Positions 45,670-54,200 of a DNA stretch of 64,000 bases are shown here, one piece after another (within the stretch, counting starts at the first letter, position 1; the number at the start of each line of letters is the position of its first letter). Under the pieces are notes generated by a model that saw nothing but the letters and a program-made list of their open reading frames with translations, did not search any database and was not told the DNA's origin. Source of the stretch: Myroides sp. NP-2 (GTDB lineage: Bacteria; Bacteroidota; Bacteroidia; Flavobacteriales; Flavobacteriaceae); NCBI RefSeq assembly GCF_014145665.1, contig NZ_JACHTD010000011.1, positions 1-64,000 on the forward strand, given 5' to 3'. The translations under genes and the position numbers were made by a program.

Positions 45670-45715
45670 CAGAAATCAAACCCCTGTGAGCTATAGGGAT
45701 AGGAGTGCCAAATAA

Positions 45716-45752
45716 AATACAAGGGGGTCCATTTGGACCCCCTTGTGTTTTT
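45716..45752. terminator. Bidirectional terminator between mgsA and ridA
   Basis: A perfect 13-bp GC-rich stem ACAAGGGGGTCCA / TGGACCCCCTTGT with tiny loop and T-run, between convergent genes. Confidence 0.92.
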
Positions 45753-45754
45753 AT

Positions 45755-46141
45755 TTAAAACTTCGTTGCAATCATTGAAATTTCGACGTTTACGTTGCGC
45801 GGTAGTTTGACTACCTGAACGCATTCTCTTGCTGGTGCAGTAGCTGCTTGGAAAAAACTGCCATAAACCTCATTTACCTTGGCGAAATCATTCATGTCTG
45901 TGAGGAAAATAGTTGATTTTACCACATTCTCAAACGTCATTCCTGCTTCTGATAGAATGGCTTTTAAATTCGCCATCACTTGGTTAGCTTCATCTTCAAT
46001 ACCTGTAGTAACTAAAGTCTCAGTGGCTTGATTAAATGGGATTTGACCCGATATAAAAAGCAAATCACCTACTAGTACTGAATGGTTATAAGGACCAATG
46101 GGAGTAGGTGCTTGATTAGAATTGATGATTGTTTTTTTCAT
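45755..46141 (-). CDS. ridA: RidA family enamine/imine deaminase
   Basis: Small cytosolic enzyme that hydrolyses reactive 2-aminoacrylate-type enamines from PLP enzymes such as serine dehydratase (an sdaA lies in this window). 128 residues with the family pattern: QAPTPIGPYNHSV, SGQIPFNQ, and the conserved Arg in APARECVQV near 105. Follows lptD by 12 nt on minus and is likely co-transcribed. Confidence 0.92.
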   Translation of the reverse strand: MKKTIINSNQAPTPIGPYNHSVLVGDLLFISGQIPFNQATETLVTTGIEDEANQVMANLKAILSEAGMTFENVVKSTIFLTDMNDFAKVNEVYGSFFQAATAPARECVQVVKLPRNVNVEISMIATKF

Positions 46142-46153
46142 GTTGATATAGAA

Positions 46154-48844
46154 TTAAAAATAGCGTTTATCTGGTGCTTTTCGTTTTTCCCACTTAATAT
46201 CACTTAACATAGACGACTTGATTCCAATAAAGAAGCCCCAACTGGTATAGGTTCCAATAGGTACCCAAGTAAAGTCCATGCGCCAACTCAATAGATCTCG
46301 TTCAAAGCGAAGTTGGGTAAAAGTCACTCCTTTCTGTGCAAAATCATATCCCGAAGAAAAACCAACCTTCCAACGAGGAGTAAGCTCGATATTTCCAGAC
46401 ATCATCACGGTATTATTGGTGATTTCATTTTGTCTAGCGGAGTTGTTGTACGTCAAGGAATATGCAAAGGTCAGATCCCAAGGCAATTTAGCATTGTAAA
46501 AACCTTCAAATGGACGGTCTTCCTTATTGTCAAACATACTTTGTCTGCTGTCTCCTAAATTTCCTCCTTGACCGAATAAATCATCCCCACGTCCTCCGTT
46601 ATCTACAGAGTTTTGGTTTGGATTTTCCGTGTTCCCAAATAGAGGATCACTGCTTGACATCGACCAGTTAATTGTGACGTTCGCACTAGTTAAACGGAAT
46701 AAACTACCACCATTATTGATATTGAACATATCAATACGCTGATTGTTGTTATTTAAAGCATAAGGGTCTAAAGTAGCCCCTACGTTAATTTGCATTTTGT
46801 CTTTGAGAATACTGGTTCCTGTAGTAACTCGCATTGGCGCCCATTTCAGTGAATCGGCAGACATATTATAACTAGTAGATAAGTTTAAGTTATTCAATAA
46901 CATCACTTTTCTAAATCCTTCTTTTTCTTCTTCATCGCGTACTTTGGCCTCAAAGGTATTGCTCACTTGCATGTTTAACATGTTGGAACTCATCTTACCA
47001 GGTGCTCCAAATAACCCTCCTTGGAAGCGCGAATAGTCTTGCATGGTTAGCCCTGTTGCATCAATGGCATAAGTGTCGTAATACTTCTCAAAACTCGGCG
47101 TATAGGCGTAACCTACGCTTGGACGCATCACGTGGCGAATGGCTTGGATCTTACTGTCTTTGCCAAAGTTAAACGTACCGTAAATCGTCGTTCCAATATT
47201 GGTAGATGCATTATACGTATTGTATCGATCAAACCCATTGGTGCGAATATCTTCTACGCGGTTCGTTTCTGGATTGTATTGCTTTTTGATTGTGTTAAAT
47301 ACCCAAACCTCATTATAACTAGCCGCTGCGGTAACAGAAAGGTGTTTAAACAACTTAAAGTTTGTCGTTAATGGAATAGTATGTTGAAAACCTGTGTTTA
47401 AGCTGTCAAACATCGCTTGCTTGAAGAAGTTGTCTTCGTGAATATTCACGCTGTTTTCCCCTCTTACGTTATACGAAAGGTTTAAGTTTTTGATTAATCC
47501 TTTTTTCGATCCTACTTTTGGAGCAAAAGGGAACATGCGATCTACACTCACCTGTAGGGTTGGTAAACTCATATTGATTCTACCCGTGTTGGTCGATTGA
47601 GAATGTGTAGCCGATAAGGACATATTGACTTGAGGCGTACTCTCAAATGTTTTAGAATAACTGATGGATGAGTTCATCGTATTGTTCAACGAAGCTCCAA
47701 TATTATAGGAGTTATTCGACTGTCTAAAGTACTTACCACTACCCATATTTACGGAAGCAGAGAAACGCGAACCAGGATTTGATTTTGGATCTTGGGAGTG
47801 GTTCCACTGAATGTTGTAAATGGTATTCTTTTGATAGTCAGGTAAGCCGCGTTCGCTAAAAATGTTGTTTTCATAGCGAACCAAAACCCGACCATTGTAT
47901 TTATAGCGCTTGGCGTAGTTGCTATTGGTGCGCAATGCCCAGCTACCATTAGTGTAGTAATCCCCTTGCACGGTTAAATCTGCTTTTTCACTCATGGCAA
48001 AGTAGTAGCCCGCGTTTTGTAAATAGTACCCCTGTTGGTTGGTTTCCCCAACACTGGGAATAATAAAACCCGATTCTGCTTTTTCCGACATAGGGAAAAA
48101 GGCGAATGGAAGACCTAGCGGTGTTGGAACATCAGCAATTACCATATTGGTAGGGCCTACGACCACTTTTTTATTGGGAACTAATTTTACTTTTTTCGTT
48201 TTGAAGTAGTATTCCGGATCATCCAAATCTTTAGCAGTCGTAAAAATTACGTCCTCCATAAAATAAACCGAGTCATTTTCCTTTTTGGTCATGCCTGATT
48301 TGATATTGAATTCCCCTTGTGAGGTTCTCGATTGCCACACTAAGGCACGTTGTGATTTAGTGTTGTATACAATGGAGTCAGGTTCAACAATTTGACCACC
48401 TTGTTTGAATACAGGTGCTTGACTCAAATTCCCGAGACTGTCTTTGATACGCCCTGCGTAAATTTGATTTTGCTCATAGTTGAAGACAATGATTCCAGCA
48501 GTCAATTCAAAATCTTGGTACTTTAACTCTGCTTCGTTATAGAGGGTAATTTGCTTTTTCTTCTGATCAAGCTTGTTGTAGTCCTTTGCTTTGCGAAAAA
48601 CAATATCTTCTAAATACCCCTTTACAGGAGGTTGAATGCTGTCTTTCAAACGCTGTGCCGGAGGCGTTGTATCTTGAACGGATCCCATAGTATCCGTATC
48701 TAAACTATCAAAGAGTTTAGAGTCTTTAGTATTGGCTTTCAGTGAAGTAGTTGTTTTGTTGAACTCTTGAGCTTTCACTCTAGGGAATGAAAACATCCCT
48801 AAAACAAACAAAACTATGACGATATTGAAAATATTAGTACGCAA
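46154..48844 (-). CDS. lptD: LPS-assembly protein LptD (Bacteroidota type)
   Basis: Outer-membrane beta-barrel that inserts lipopolysaccharide into the outer leaflet. 896 residues: signal peptide (VLFVLGMFSFPRVKAQ), an OstA-like periplasmic domain (LYNEAELKYQDFELTAGIIVF ... FKQGGQIVEPDSIVYN), then a long LptD C-terminal barrel with aromatic strand patterns and a terminal strand (RWKVGFSSGYDF ... KRYF). The only start that keeps the signal peptide is TTG at 48844; it overlaps a TAGATTTG box (48849-48842), so either that box is coincidental or the start is unconventional. lptE is not seen nearby. Confidence 0.88.
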   Translation of the reverse strand: MRTNIFNIVIVLFVLGMFSFPRVKAQEFNKTTTSLKANTKDSKLFDSLDTDTMGSVQDTTPPAQRLKDSIQPPVKGYLEDIVFRKAKDYNKLDQKKKQITLYNEAELKYQDFELTAGIIVFNYEQNQIYAGRIKDSLGNLSQAPVFKQGGQIVEPDSIVYNTKSQRALVWQSRTSQGEFNIKSGMTKKENDSVYFMEDVIFTTAKDLDDPEYYFKTKKVKLVPNKKVVVGPTNMVIADVPTPLGLPFAFFPMSEKAESGFIIPSVGETNQQGYYLQNAGYYFAMSEKADLTVQGDYYTNGSWALRTNSNYAKRYKYNGRVLVRYENNIFSERGLPDYQKNTIYNIQWNHSQDPKSNPGSRFSASVNMGSGKYFRQSNNSYNIGASLNNTMNSSISYSKTFESTPQVNMSLSATHSQSTNTGRINMSLPTLQVSVDRMFPFAPKVGSKKGLIKNLNLSYNVRGENSVNIHEDNFFKQAMFDSLNTGFQHTIPLTTNFKLFKHLSVTAAASYNEVWVFNTIKKQYNPETNRVEDIRTNGFDRYNTYNASTNIGTTIYGTFNFGKDSKIQAIRHVMRPSVGYAYTPSFEKYYDTYAIDATGLTMQDYSRFQGGLFGAPGKMSSNMLNMQVSNTFEAKVRDEEEKEGFRKVMLLNNLNLSTSYNMSADSLKWAPMRVTTGTSILKDKMQINVGATLDPYALNNNNQRIDMFNINNGGSLFRLTSANVTINWSMSSSDPLFGNTENPNQNSVDNGGRGDDLFGQGGNLGDSRQSMFDNKEDRPFEGFYNAKLPWDLTFAYSLTYNNSARQNEITNNTVMMSGNIELTPRWKVGFSSGYDFAQKGVTFTQLRFERDLLSWRMDFTWVPIGTYTSWGFFIGIKSSMLSDIKWEKRKAPDKRYF

Positions 48845-48969
48845 ATCTATGAATATGTGCTATTTTTGTAAAATCAAACCCGTTGTTTTTAACGTGTCAA
48901 ACTTACATATATTTTTTCTGAAAAATGTAATTTAATTTATATTAAACGAATTCTAAACGACTTTTTTTT

Positions 48970-50109
48970 ATGAACAATAGAGTTGCTCAATTGCTGTTAG
49001 TTTTTTCTTTCTTGTGCTTTACGGTAGCTACCTTAGGGCAAAGTAAAAAATTTAAAGTAGTCTTGGATCCTGGTCATGGAGGAAAAGATTCGGGGACGAA
49101 TCACTCTAGGAATGTGGAGAAAGACATCGTATTAGCTGTTGCTTTAGAAACGGGAAAAATTCTCGAAAAACACAAAGATATAGAAGTGATTTACACTCGA
49201 GATAAAGATGTTTTTGTCGAAGTAAAACAGCGCTCCGTTATCGCAAACGAAAAAGGAGGTAATGTATTTGTTTCGATCCATTGCAATGGTGTGGATAACA
49301 ACACTGCGTTTGGGACTGAGACCTATGTGATGGGTTTGAGTAAAAATAAATCCAATTTAGATGTAGCGAAAAAGGAGAACTCCGTTATTATGATGGAGGA
49401 CGACTATAAAACAAAATACGCAGGTTTTGATCCGAGTGCTCCAGAATCAATTATCGGTTTAACCCTGCTTCAAGAAGATTATATCCACCAGAGTATTGAC
49501 TTGGCTAGTCGTGTTCAAGATGGATTTACCTATGAATTGAAACGTAAGAATAGGGGAGTTAAACAAGGACCGTTCTGGGTGTTGCACGGTGCTTTTATGC
49601 CAAGTATATTAATTGAATTGGGCTTTGTGTCAAACAAGGATGAAGGCGCTTATTTGTCATCGAAACAAGGGCAGAAAGAATTAGCAGAATCAATTGCTAA
49701 GGGTATTATTGATTACAAGAATACATATTACGGTAGTGATGCGACAGCCACCTTAATTGAATCACCATCCAAATCAACGACATCAACTACGTCAACATCA
49801 AAGGCGACCAAAACAAAAGAAAATACAGAAACTACTGCTTCCTCAACGACAGCCAAAGGCGTGATTTTTAAAGTGCAAATTGCTGCAAGCTCCCGCGTTT
49901 TAGAACTGAAACCTAAAAATTTCAAAGGGCTTTCGAATGTCACAATGGAAAAAGGAACAACTGTACATAAGTATTTTTACGCTCAAACTTCCGATTACAA
50001 TCAAGCTAAAAAACACTTAGAAGAAGCTAAGGCAAAAGGACATAGCTCCTCATTTATTGTGGCGTATAAGGACGGGAAGAGTATATCTGTAGAAGAGGCA
50101 TTGAAATAA
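48970..50109 (+). CDS. N-acetylmuramoyl-L-alanine amidase (Amidase_3) with C-terminal SPOR-like region
   Basis: Exported peptidoglycan amidase used in cell separation. 379 residues: signal peptide to about 24, Amidase_3 domain with zinc ligands His36 (DPGHGGKDSG), Glu50 (NVEKD) and His in SIHCNG, catalytic Glu in LIELGFVSN. A Thr/Ser-rich linker (about 255-290) leads to a C-terminal domain (FKVQIAASSRVLELKPKNFKG) of SPOR-like pattern, which binds septal peptidoglycan. Divergent from lptD across 125 nt. 58 nt before the MCE gene. Confidence 0.92.
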   Translation: MNNRVAQLLLVFSFLCFTVATLGQSKKFKVVLDPGHGGKDSGTNHSRNVEKDIVLAVALETGKILEKHKDIEVIYTRDKDVFVEVKQRSVIANEKGGNVFVSIHCNGVDNNTAFGTETYVMGLSKNKSNLDVAKKENSVIMMEDDYKTKYAGFDPSAPESIIGLTLLQEDYIHQSIDLASRVQDGFTYELKRKNRGVKQGPFWVLHGAFMPSILIELGFVSNKDEGAYLSSKQGQKELAESIAKGIIDYKNTYYGSDATATLIESPSKSTTSTTSTSKATKTKENTETTASSTTAKGVIFKVQIAASSRVLELKPKNFKGLSNVTMEKGTTVHKYFYAQTSDYNQAKKHLEEAKAKGHSSSFIVAYKDGKSISVEEALK

Positions 50110-50167
50110 ACACTGCTTTTTAAAAAATAAAAGTTTATTTTTGCGTGTTATATAAAAATATAGAGTT

Positions 50168-51097
50168 TTGAAAATATCTAGAGAAATTAAAACAGCTATT
50201 TTAGTATTAGGAGCAATTGCTTTATTTATTTGGGGATATTCTTTTTTAGATGGAAGAAATATTTTTGATAATAGTACTAAGTATTATGTTGAATATGATA
50301 ATGTTGAAGGACTAACTACCTCTTCCAACGTAACGATCAATGGTTTGGTCGTAGGGAAGGTCTCTCGTATCAATATTAATGCCCAAACAGGGAAGCTTGT
50401 AGTGGAATTAATGATGTCTCATCCCATTGAAATTTCAAAGTCAAGTGTAGCAACGATTTATTCGCCAGGATTACTCGGTGGAAAAGGGATTTCAATTGAT
50501 CCAAAATTTGGAGATACGGATTATGCCCAAACAGGACAATATTTAAAAGGAGCCGTACAGTTCGATATTACAGAAAAATTAGTGGGTGAGTTAGAGCCAT
50601 TAAAAGCAAAAGTAGAGGAAGTACTGTCTAATGCAAATGCGATGTTGCTCGCTGTAAACGGAGTCCTAGATGAGCAGATGCAAGCTGATTTAAAAGCTAG
50701 TGTTTCAGAATTGAACGGAACCTTAGCCGGTGCAAATAGATTGATGCGCGGTATTGAGCCTCAATTAAATGGTACAATGACAAACTTAAATGTCATGAGC
50801 AAGAATTTTGTGGGGCTATCACAAGAATTAAGCGAGTTGGATATTAACGGAACATTTGCTAACTTACAAAGTGCTTCAGCTAATATCGACAAACTCTTAG
50901 CTGATATTGAGAATGGCAATGGTTCAGTTGGCAAGCTTTTAAAAGACGAAGAATTATATAAAAACCTAACGGGAGCATCAAAAGAACTAGAGGAGTTGAT
51001 GCGCGATTTGAAAGAAAATCCAAAGCGTTATGTTCACTTTTCATTATTTGGTAAAAAGGCGACACCTTACCAAGAAAAAGAGGACAACAATAATTAA
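50168..51097 (+). CDS. MlaD/MCE-family lipid transport protein
   Basis: 309 residues with one N-terminal anchor (AILVLGAIALFIWGY) and an MCE domain (YYVEYDNVEGLTTSSNVTINGLVVGKV ... YSPGLLGGKGISID), followed by coiled-coil helices. These proteins carry phospholipids between the inner and outer membranes. It starts at TTG 50168, common for this gene in flavobacteria. MlaE and MlaF partners are not in this window. Confidence 0.88.
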   Translation: MKISREIKTAILVLGAIALFIWGYSFLDGRNIFDNSTKYYVEYDNVEGLTTSSNVTINGLVVGKVSRININAQTGKLVVELMMSHPIEISKSSVATIYSPGLLGGKGISIDPKFGDTDYAQTGQYLKGAVQFDITEKLVGELEPLKAKVEEVLSNANAMLLAVNGVLDEQMQADLKASVSELNGTLAGANRLMRGIEPQLNGTMTNLNVMSKNFVGLSQELSELDINGTFANLQSASANIDKLLADIENGNGSVGKLLKDEELYKNLTGASKELEELMRDLKENPKRYVHFSLFGKKATPYQEKEDNNN

Positions 51098-51161
51098 TCG
51101 AAATTTAGAACCAATCTAACCAAAAAAACTAACAACTTTACAGAAACAATTTATTACAACT

Positions 51162-52487
51162 ATGCAGTATTTAGGCCAAGCATTATTTTTAATATTACTG
51201 ATCGCTGGATTTGGCTTCTTTATTCGAAATGTAAAGAAATTAATTCGCAACATTAAGTTAGGGCGAGACCTTGACCGTACCGATAGACCTAAAGAAAGAT
51301 GGCGCAATATGATTCGCGTGGCATTGGGGCAATCCAAAATGGTAAAACGTCCTATTCCTGCGATATTGCACATTTTTGTGTACGTAGGATTCGTCATCAT
51401 CAACATCGAGATGCTCGAGATTATTGTGGATGGATTATTTGGTACACATCGTGCTTTTAGTTTCTTAGGTGCTGCTTATGACGTACTTATCGGATGTTTT
51501 GAAGTACTAGCATTCTTAGTTATTTTTGGAGTTGCAGTATTTTGGATTAGAAGAAATATTCTCAAATTAAAGCGTTTGAACCAACCGGAATTAGAAGGAT
51601 GGGCAAAACGAGATGCCAATAATATTATCTATATTGAATCCATCCTTATGGTGTTCTTTTTGGTAATGAATGCAGCAGATTACTATCTTCAGTTAAATAA
51701 TTATCCGCATTATATCGAAGCTGGATCATTCCCTATCTCGGGATTGATTACACCGTTATTCAGTGGCATGGACCTAGCAACAGTAGCGTTTATTGAGCGC
51801 TTTTGCTGGTGGGCTCACATTGTAGGAGTTATGTTCTTTATGAACTACTTGTATTACTCTAAACACTTACACATTTTCTTAGCTTTCCCTAATACATACT
51901 ATGCGAATTTAGAGCCGCAAGGAGAGTTTGACAACTTAGAGTCAGTTAAGAATGAAGTAGCGTTGATGATGGATCCAAACGCAGATCCTTTCGCAGCACC
52001 TGCAGAAGTAGTAGGAGAACCTGAGAAATTCGGTGCACAAGATGTGATGGATTTGAATTGGGTGCAACTCATGAACGCCTATTCTTGTACAGAATGTGGT
52101 CGTTGTACTTCTTCTTGTCCTCAAAATACAACTGGAAAAAAATTATCTCCTCGTAAGATCATGATGTCAACACGTGATCGTTTGGAAGATGTAAGTAAAA
52201 TATTGGATGCAAACAACGGTAAGTTTGTAGATGATGGTAAAACACTGTTAAACGATTATATTACGCCTGAAGAATTATGGGCGTGTAATACGTGTAACGC
52301 ATGTGTAGAAGAATGTCCGATTGATATCAGTCCGTTGTCTATTATTATGGATATGCGAAGATTCTTGGTAATGGAGCAAAGTGCTGCACCTACTGAATTA
52401 AACAATATGATGCAGAATATCGAAAACAACGGTGCGCCATGGCAGTACAACCAGATGGATCGCTTGAACTGGAAGGACGAAAACTAA
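51162..52487 (+). CDS. Membrane Fe-S oxidoreductase (HdrC/HdrD-like)
   Basis: 441 residues: N-terminal helices (residues ~2-20, 65-105, 115-130, 165-190, 225-245) like a heme-less NarI-type anchor, then two 4Fe-4S motifs CTECGRCTSSCP (about 309-320) and CNTCNACVEECP (about 375-386). It is a membrane electron carrier that probably works with the CCG-domain protein encoded 57 nt downstream. The electron donor and acceptor are unknown; menaquinone is plausible. Confidence 0.85.
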   Translation: MQYLGQALFLILLIAGFGFFIRNVKKLIRNIKLGRDLDRTDRPKERWRNMIRVALGQSKMVKRPIPAILHIFVYVGFVIINIEMLEIIVDGLFGTHRAFSFLGAAYDVLIGCFEVLAFLVIFGVAVFWIRRNILKLKRLNQPELEGWAKRDANNIIYIESILMVFFLVMNAADYYLQLNNYPHYIEAGSFPISGLITPLFSGMDLATVAFIERFCWWAHIVGVMFFMNYLYYSKHLHIFLAFPNTYYANLEPQGEFDNLESVKNEVALMMDPNADPFAAPAEVVGEPEKFGAQDVMDLNWVQLMNAYSCTECGRCTSSCPQNTTGKKLSPRKIMMSTRDRLEDVSKILDANNGKFVDDGKTLLNDYITPEELWACNTCNACVEECPIDISPLSIIMDMRRFLVMEQSAAPTELNNMMQNIENNGAPWQYNQMDRLNWKDEN

Positions 52488-52544
52488 GTAACTAACAAAA
52501 TAAATTGACAACAGCTGTTGATTTTAAATAGACACCAATAAATT

Positions 52545-53336
52545 ATGTCAGAAAATTTAGTAGTGCCTACAATGGCCGAAATGATGGCAAAAGGAGAACA
52601 ACCGGAGGTTTTATTTTGGGTTGGTTGTTCAGGTAGTTTTGACGATAGAGCAAAAAAAATAACAAAAGCATTTGTAAAATTGTTGAATAAAGCCAATGTG
52701 CCTTTTGCGGTACTCGGTACAGAAGAAGGATGTACGGGTGATCCAGCAAAACGCGCAGGAAATGAATTCGCATTTCAAATGCAAGCCATGATGAATATTC
52801 AAGTATTAGATGGTTATGAGGTGAAGAAAATTGTAACGGCTTGTCCTCACTGTTTTAATACGTTGAAAAATGAATACCCTGGTTTAGGCGGTAAATATGA
52901 AGTGGTCCACCACACTCAATTTTTAAAATCCCTTTTAGACGAAGGACGATTAACAATTGAAGGGGGAAGTTTTAAAGGAAAGCGCATTACGTTTCACGAC
53001 CCTTGCTATCTAGGGCGTGCAAATAACGTGTTTGAAGCTCCTCGTCAATTAATCGAGAAATTAGATGCTGAATTAGTTGAAATGAAGCGTTCTAAGTTAA
53101 ATGGTTTCTGCTGTGGAGCAGGTGGAGCACAATTGTTCAAAGAACCAGAAAACGGAACGAAAGAAGTTCACGTAGAGCGAACAGAAGAAGCCCTTGGAAC
53201 GAATGCTGAAATTATCGCTGCAGGATGTCCATTCTGTAATACCATGCTTACCGATGGGGTAAAATTTAAAGAAAAAGAAGGTGAAGTTAAAGTGCTTGAC
53301 GTTGCCGAATTAATTGCAAACGCAGAAGATTTATAA
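52545..53336 (+). CDS. CCG-domain Fe-S protein (HdrB-like)
   Basis: 263-residue cytosolic protein with two cysteine-rich CCG-type regions: ACPHCFNTLKNEYP near 97-110, and GFCCGAGGAQLF (CCGAGG near 188-193) with AGCPFCNTMLTDG. This is the HdrB-type thiol/Fe-S module and partner of the upstream membrane protein. The pair is conserved in Bacteroidota but its substrate is unknown; lactate or heterodisulfide-like roles are guesses. Confidence 0.85.
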   Translation: MSENLVVPTMAEMMAKGEQPEVLFWVGCSGSFDDRAKKITKAFVKLLNKANVPFAVLGTEEGCTGDPAKRAGNEFAFQMQAMMNIQVLDGYEVKKIVTACPHCFNTLKNEYPGLGGKYEVVHHTQFLKSLLDEGRLTIEGGSFKGKRITFHDPCYLGRANNVFEAPRQLIEKLDAELVEMKRSKLNGFCCGAGGAQLFKEPENGTKEVHVERTEEALGTNAEIIAAGCPFCNTMLTDGVKFKEKEGEVKVLDVAELIANAEDL

Positions 53337-53338
53337 CT

Positions 53339-53824
53339 ATGTTTAAGCCATTTGAAGAAATGCCTGATCATTCAAGAGTTTGGATTTATCAGTCAAATAG
53401 AAAGTTTTCCGATGAAGAGGTGCGAGAAATAGACGAAGTATTAAGTCGTTTTACTGCCGAGTGGGTTGCCCATGCTACCCCCTTAACTGCTTCATATGAG
53501 ATTAAATACAACCGATTTATCATCCTAGCTGTGGATCAAGAAATCCACCCTGCTTCTGGATGCTCTATTGATGCATCGGTACGCGTTATTCAAGAGATAG
53601 AACAAAAATATGGCGTTGATTTACTAGATAAGATGAACGTAACATATAAAACAGGTGAGTTTATCGCTTTTAAAACCGTTGTCGAATTTAAACAAATGGT
53701 GAAAACAAAAGCAGTTTCTGCTAGTACTATTGTGTTTAATAATTTAGTAAACGATTTAGGCGAATATAGAGAATACTGGGAAGTCCCAGCTGAAGAAAGT
53801 TGGCACAGCCGCTTTTTTAAATAG
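53339..53824 (+). CDS. Conserved hypothetical protein downstream of Fe-S pair
   Basis: 161-residue soluble protein, starting 2 nt after the CCG gene stop. It matches a conserved Bacteroidota family often mislabelled as an ABC transporter ATPase; no Walker motifs are visible, so I do not accept that label. Conserved-looking stretches are PDHSRVWIYQSNR, WVAHATPLTASYEI and AVDQEIHPASGCSIDASVR. The Cys in GCSIDAS and the His before it look functional. Probably serves the Fe-S pair. Confidence 0.75.
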   Translation: MFKPFEEMPDHSRVWIYQSNRKFSDEEVREIDEVLSRFTAEWVAHATPLTASYEIKYNRFIILAVDQEIHPASGCSIDASVRVIQEIEQKYGVDLLDKMNVTYKTGEFIAFKTVVEFKQMVKTKAVSASTIVFNNLVNDLGEYREYWEVPAEESWHSRFFK

Positions 53825-54200
53825 TGATACAACCTACAAGGTAGATATATCCAAAAAAATCATCGTCAAGTATTGACGATGATTTTTTTTTGCTTGCTTT
53901 TTATGCTAGATCCTTTTATTTTGCGAAGTAGTGCGGAAAACTTTGCAAGAATATAAAAATCGACTGACAGTAAGGGAGTTGTGTTGAATGTTGGGACAAA
54001 TTGTGTGAAAATATTCACAGTAATATTGTTTTTTTTACTGAATTAGTGTACTTTTTTTTATAAAATTCTAGAAATATTACAACGTAAACTTAACTAACCT
54101 TCTTTTTTAAATAAAGTAGATTTGTTAAGTTTGCAAGAGGTACAACATCGTCTTGGTATTTCTGCAGAGGATCCTATATTTAAAAAAGCTAAAAAAATCT
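53825..54200. other. Intergenic region with terminator and promoter
   Basis: Terminator stem AAAAAAATCATCGTCA / TGACGATGATTTTTT at 53853-53889 plus T-run. TAGATTTG, a perfect -7 box, is at 54117-54124, 77 nt before the GH3 gene ATG. Nothing else recognised. Confidence 0.7.

Noticed and set aside
53339..53824. ABC transporter ATPase
   Set aside because: The family is often given this name, but no Walker A, signature or Walker B motif is present.
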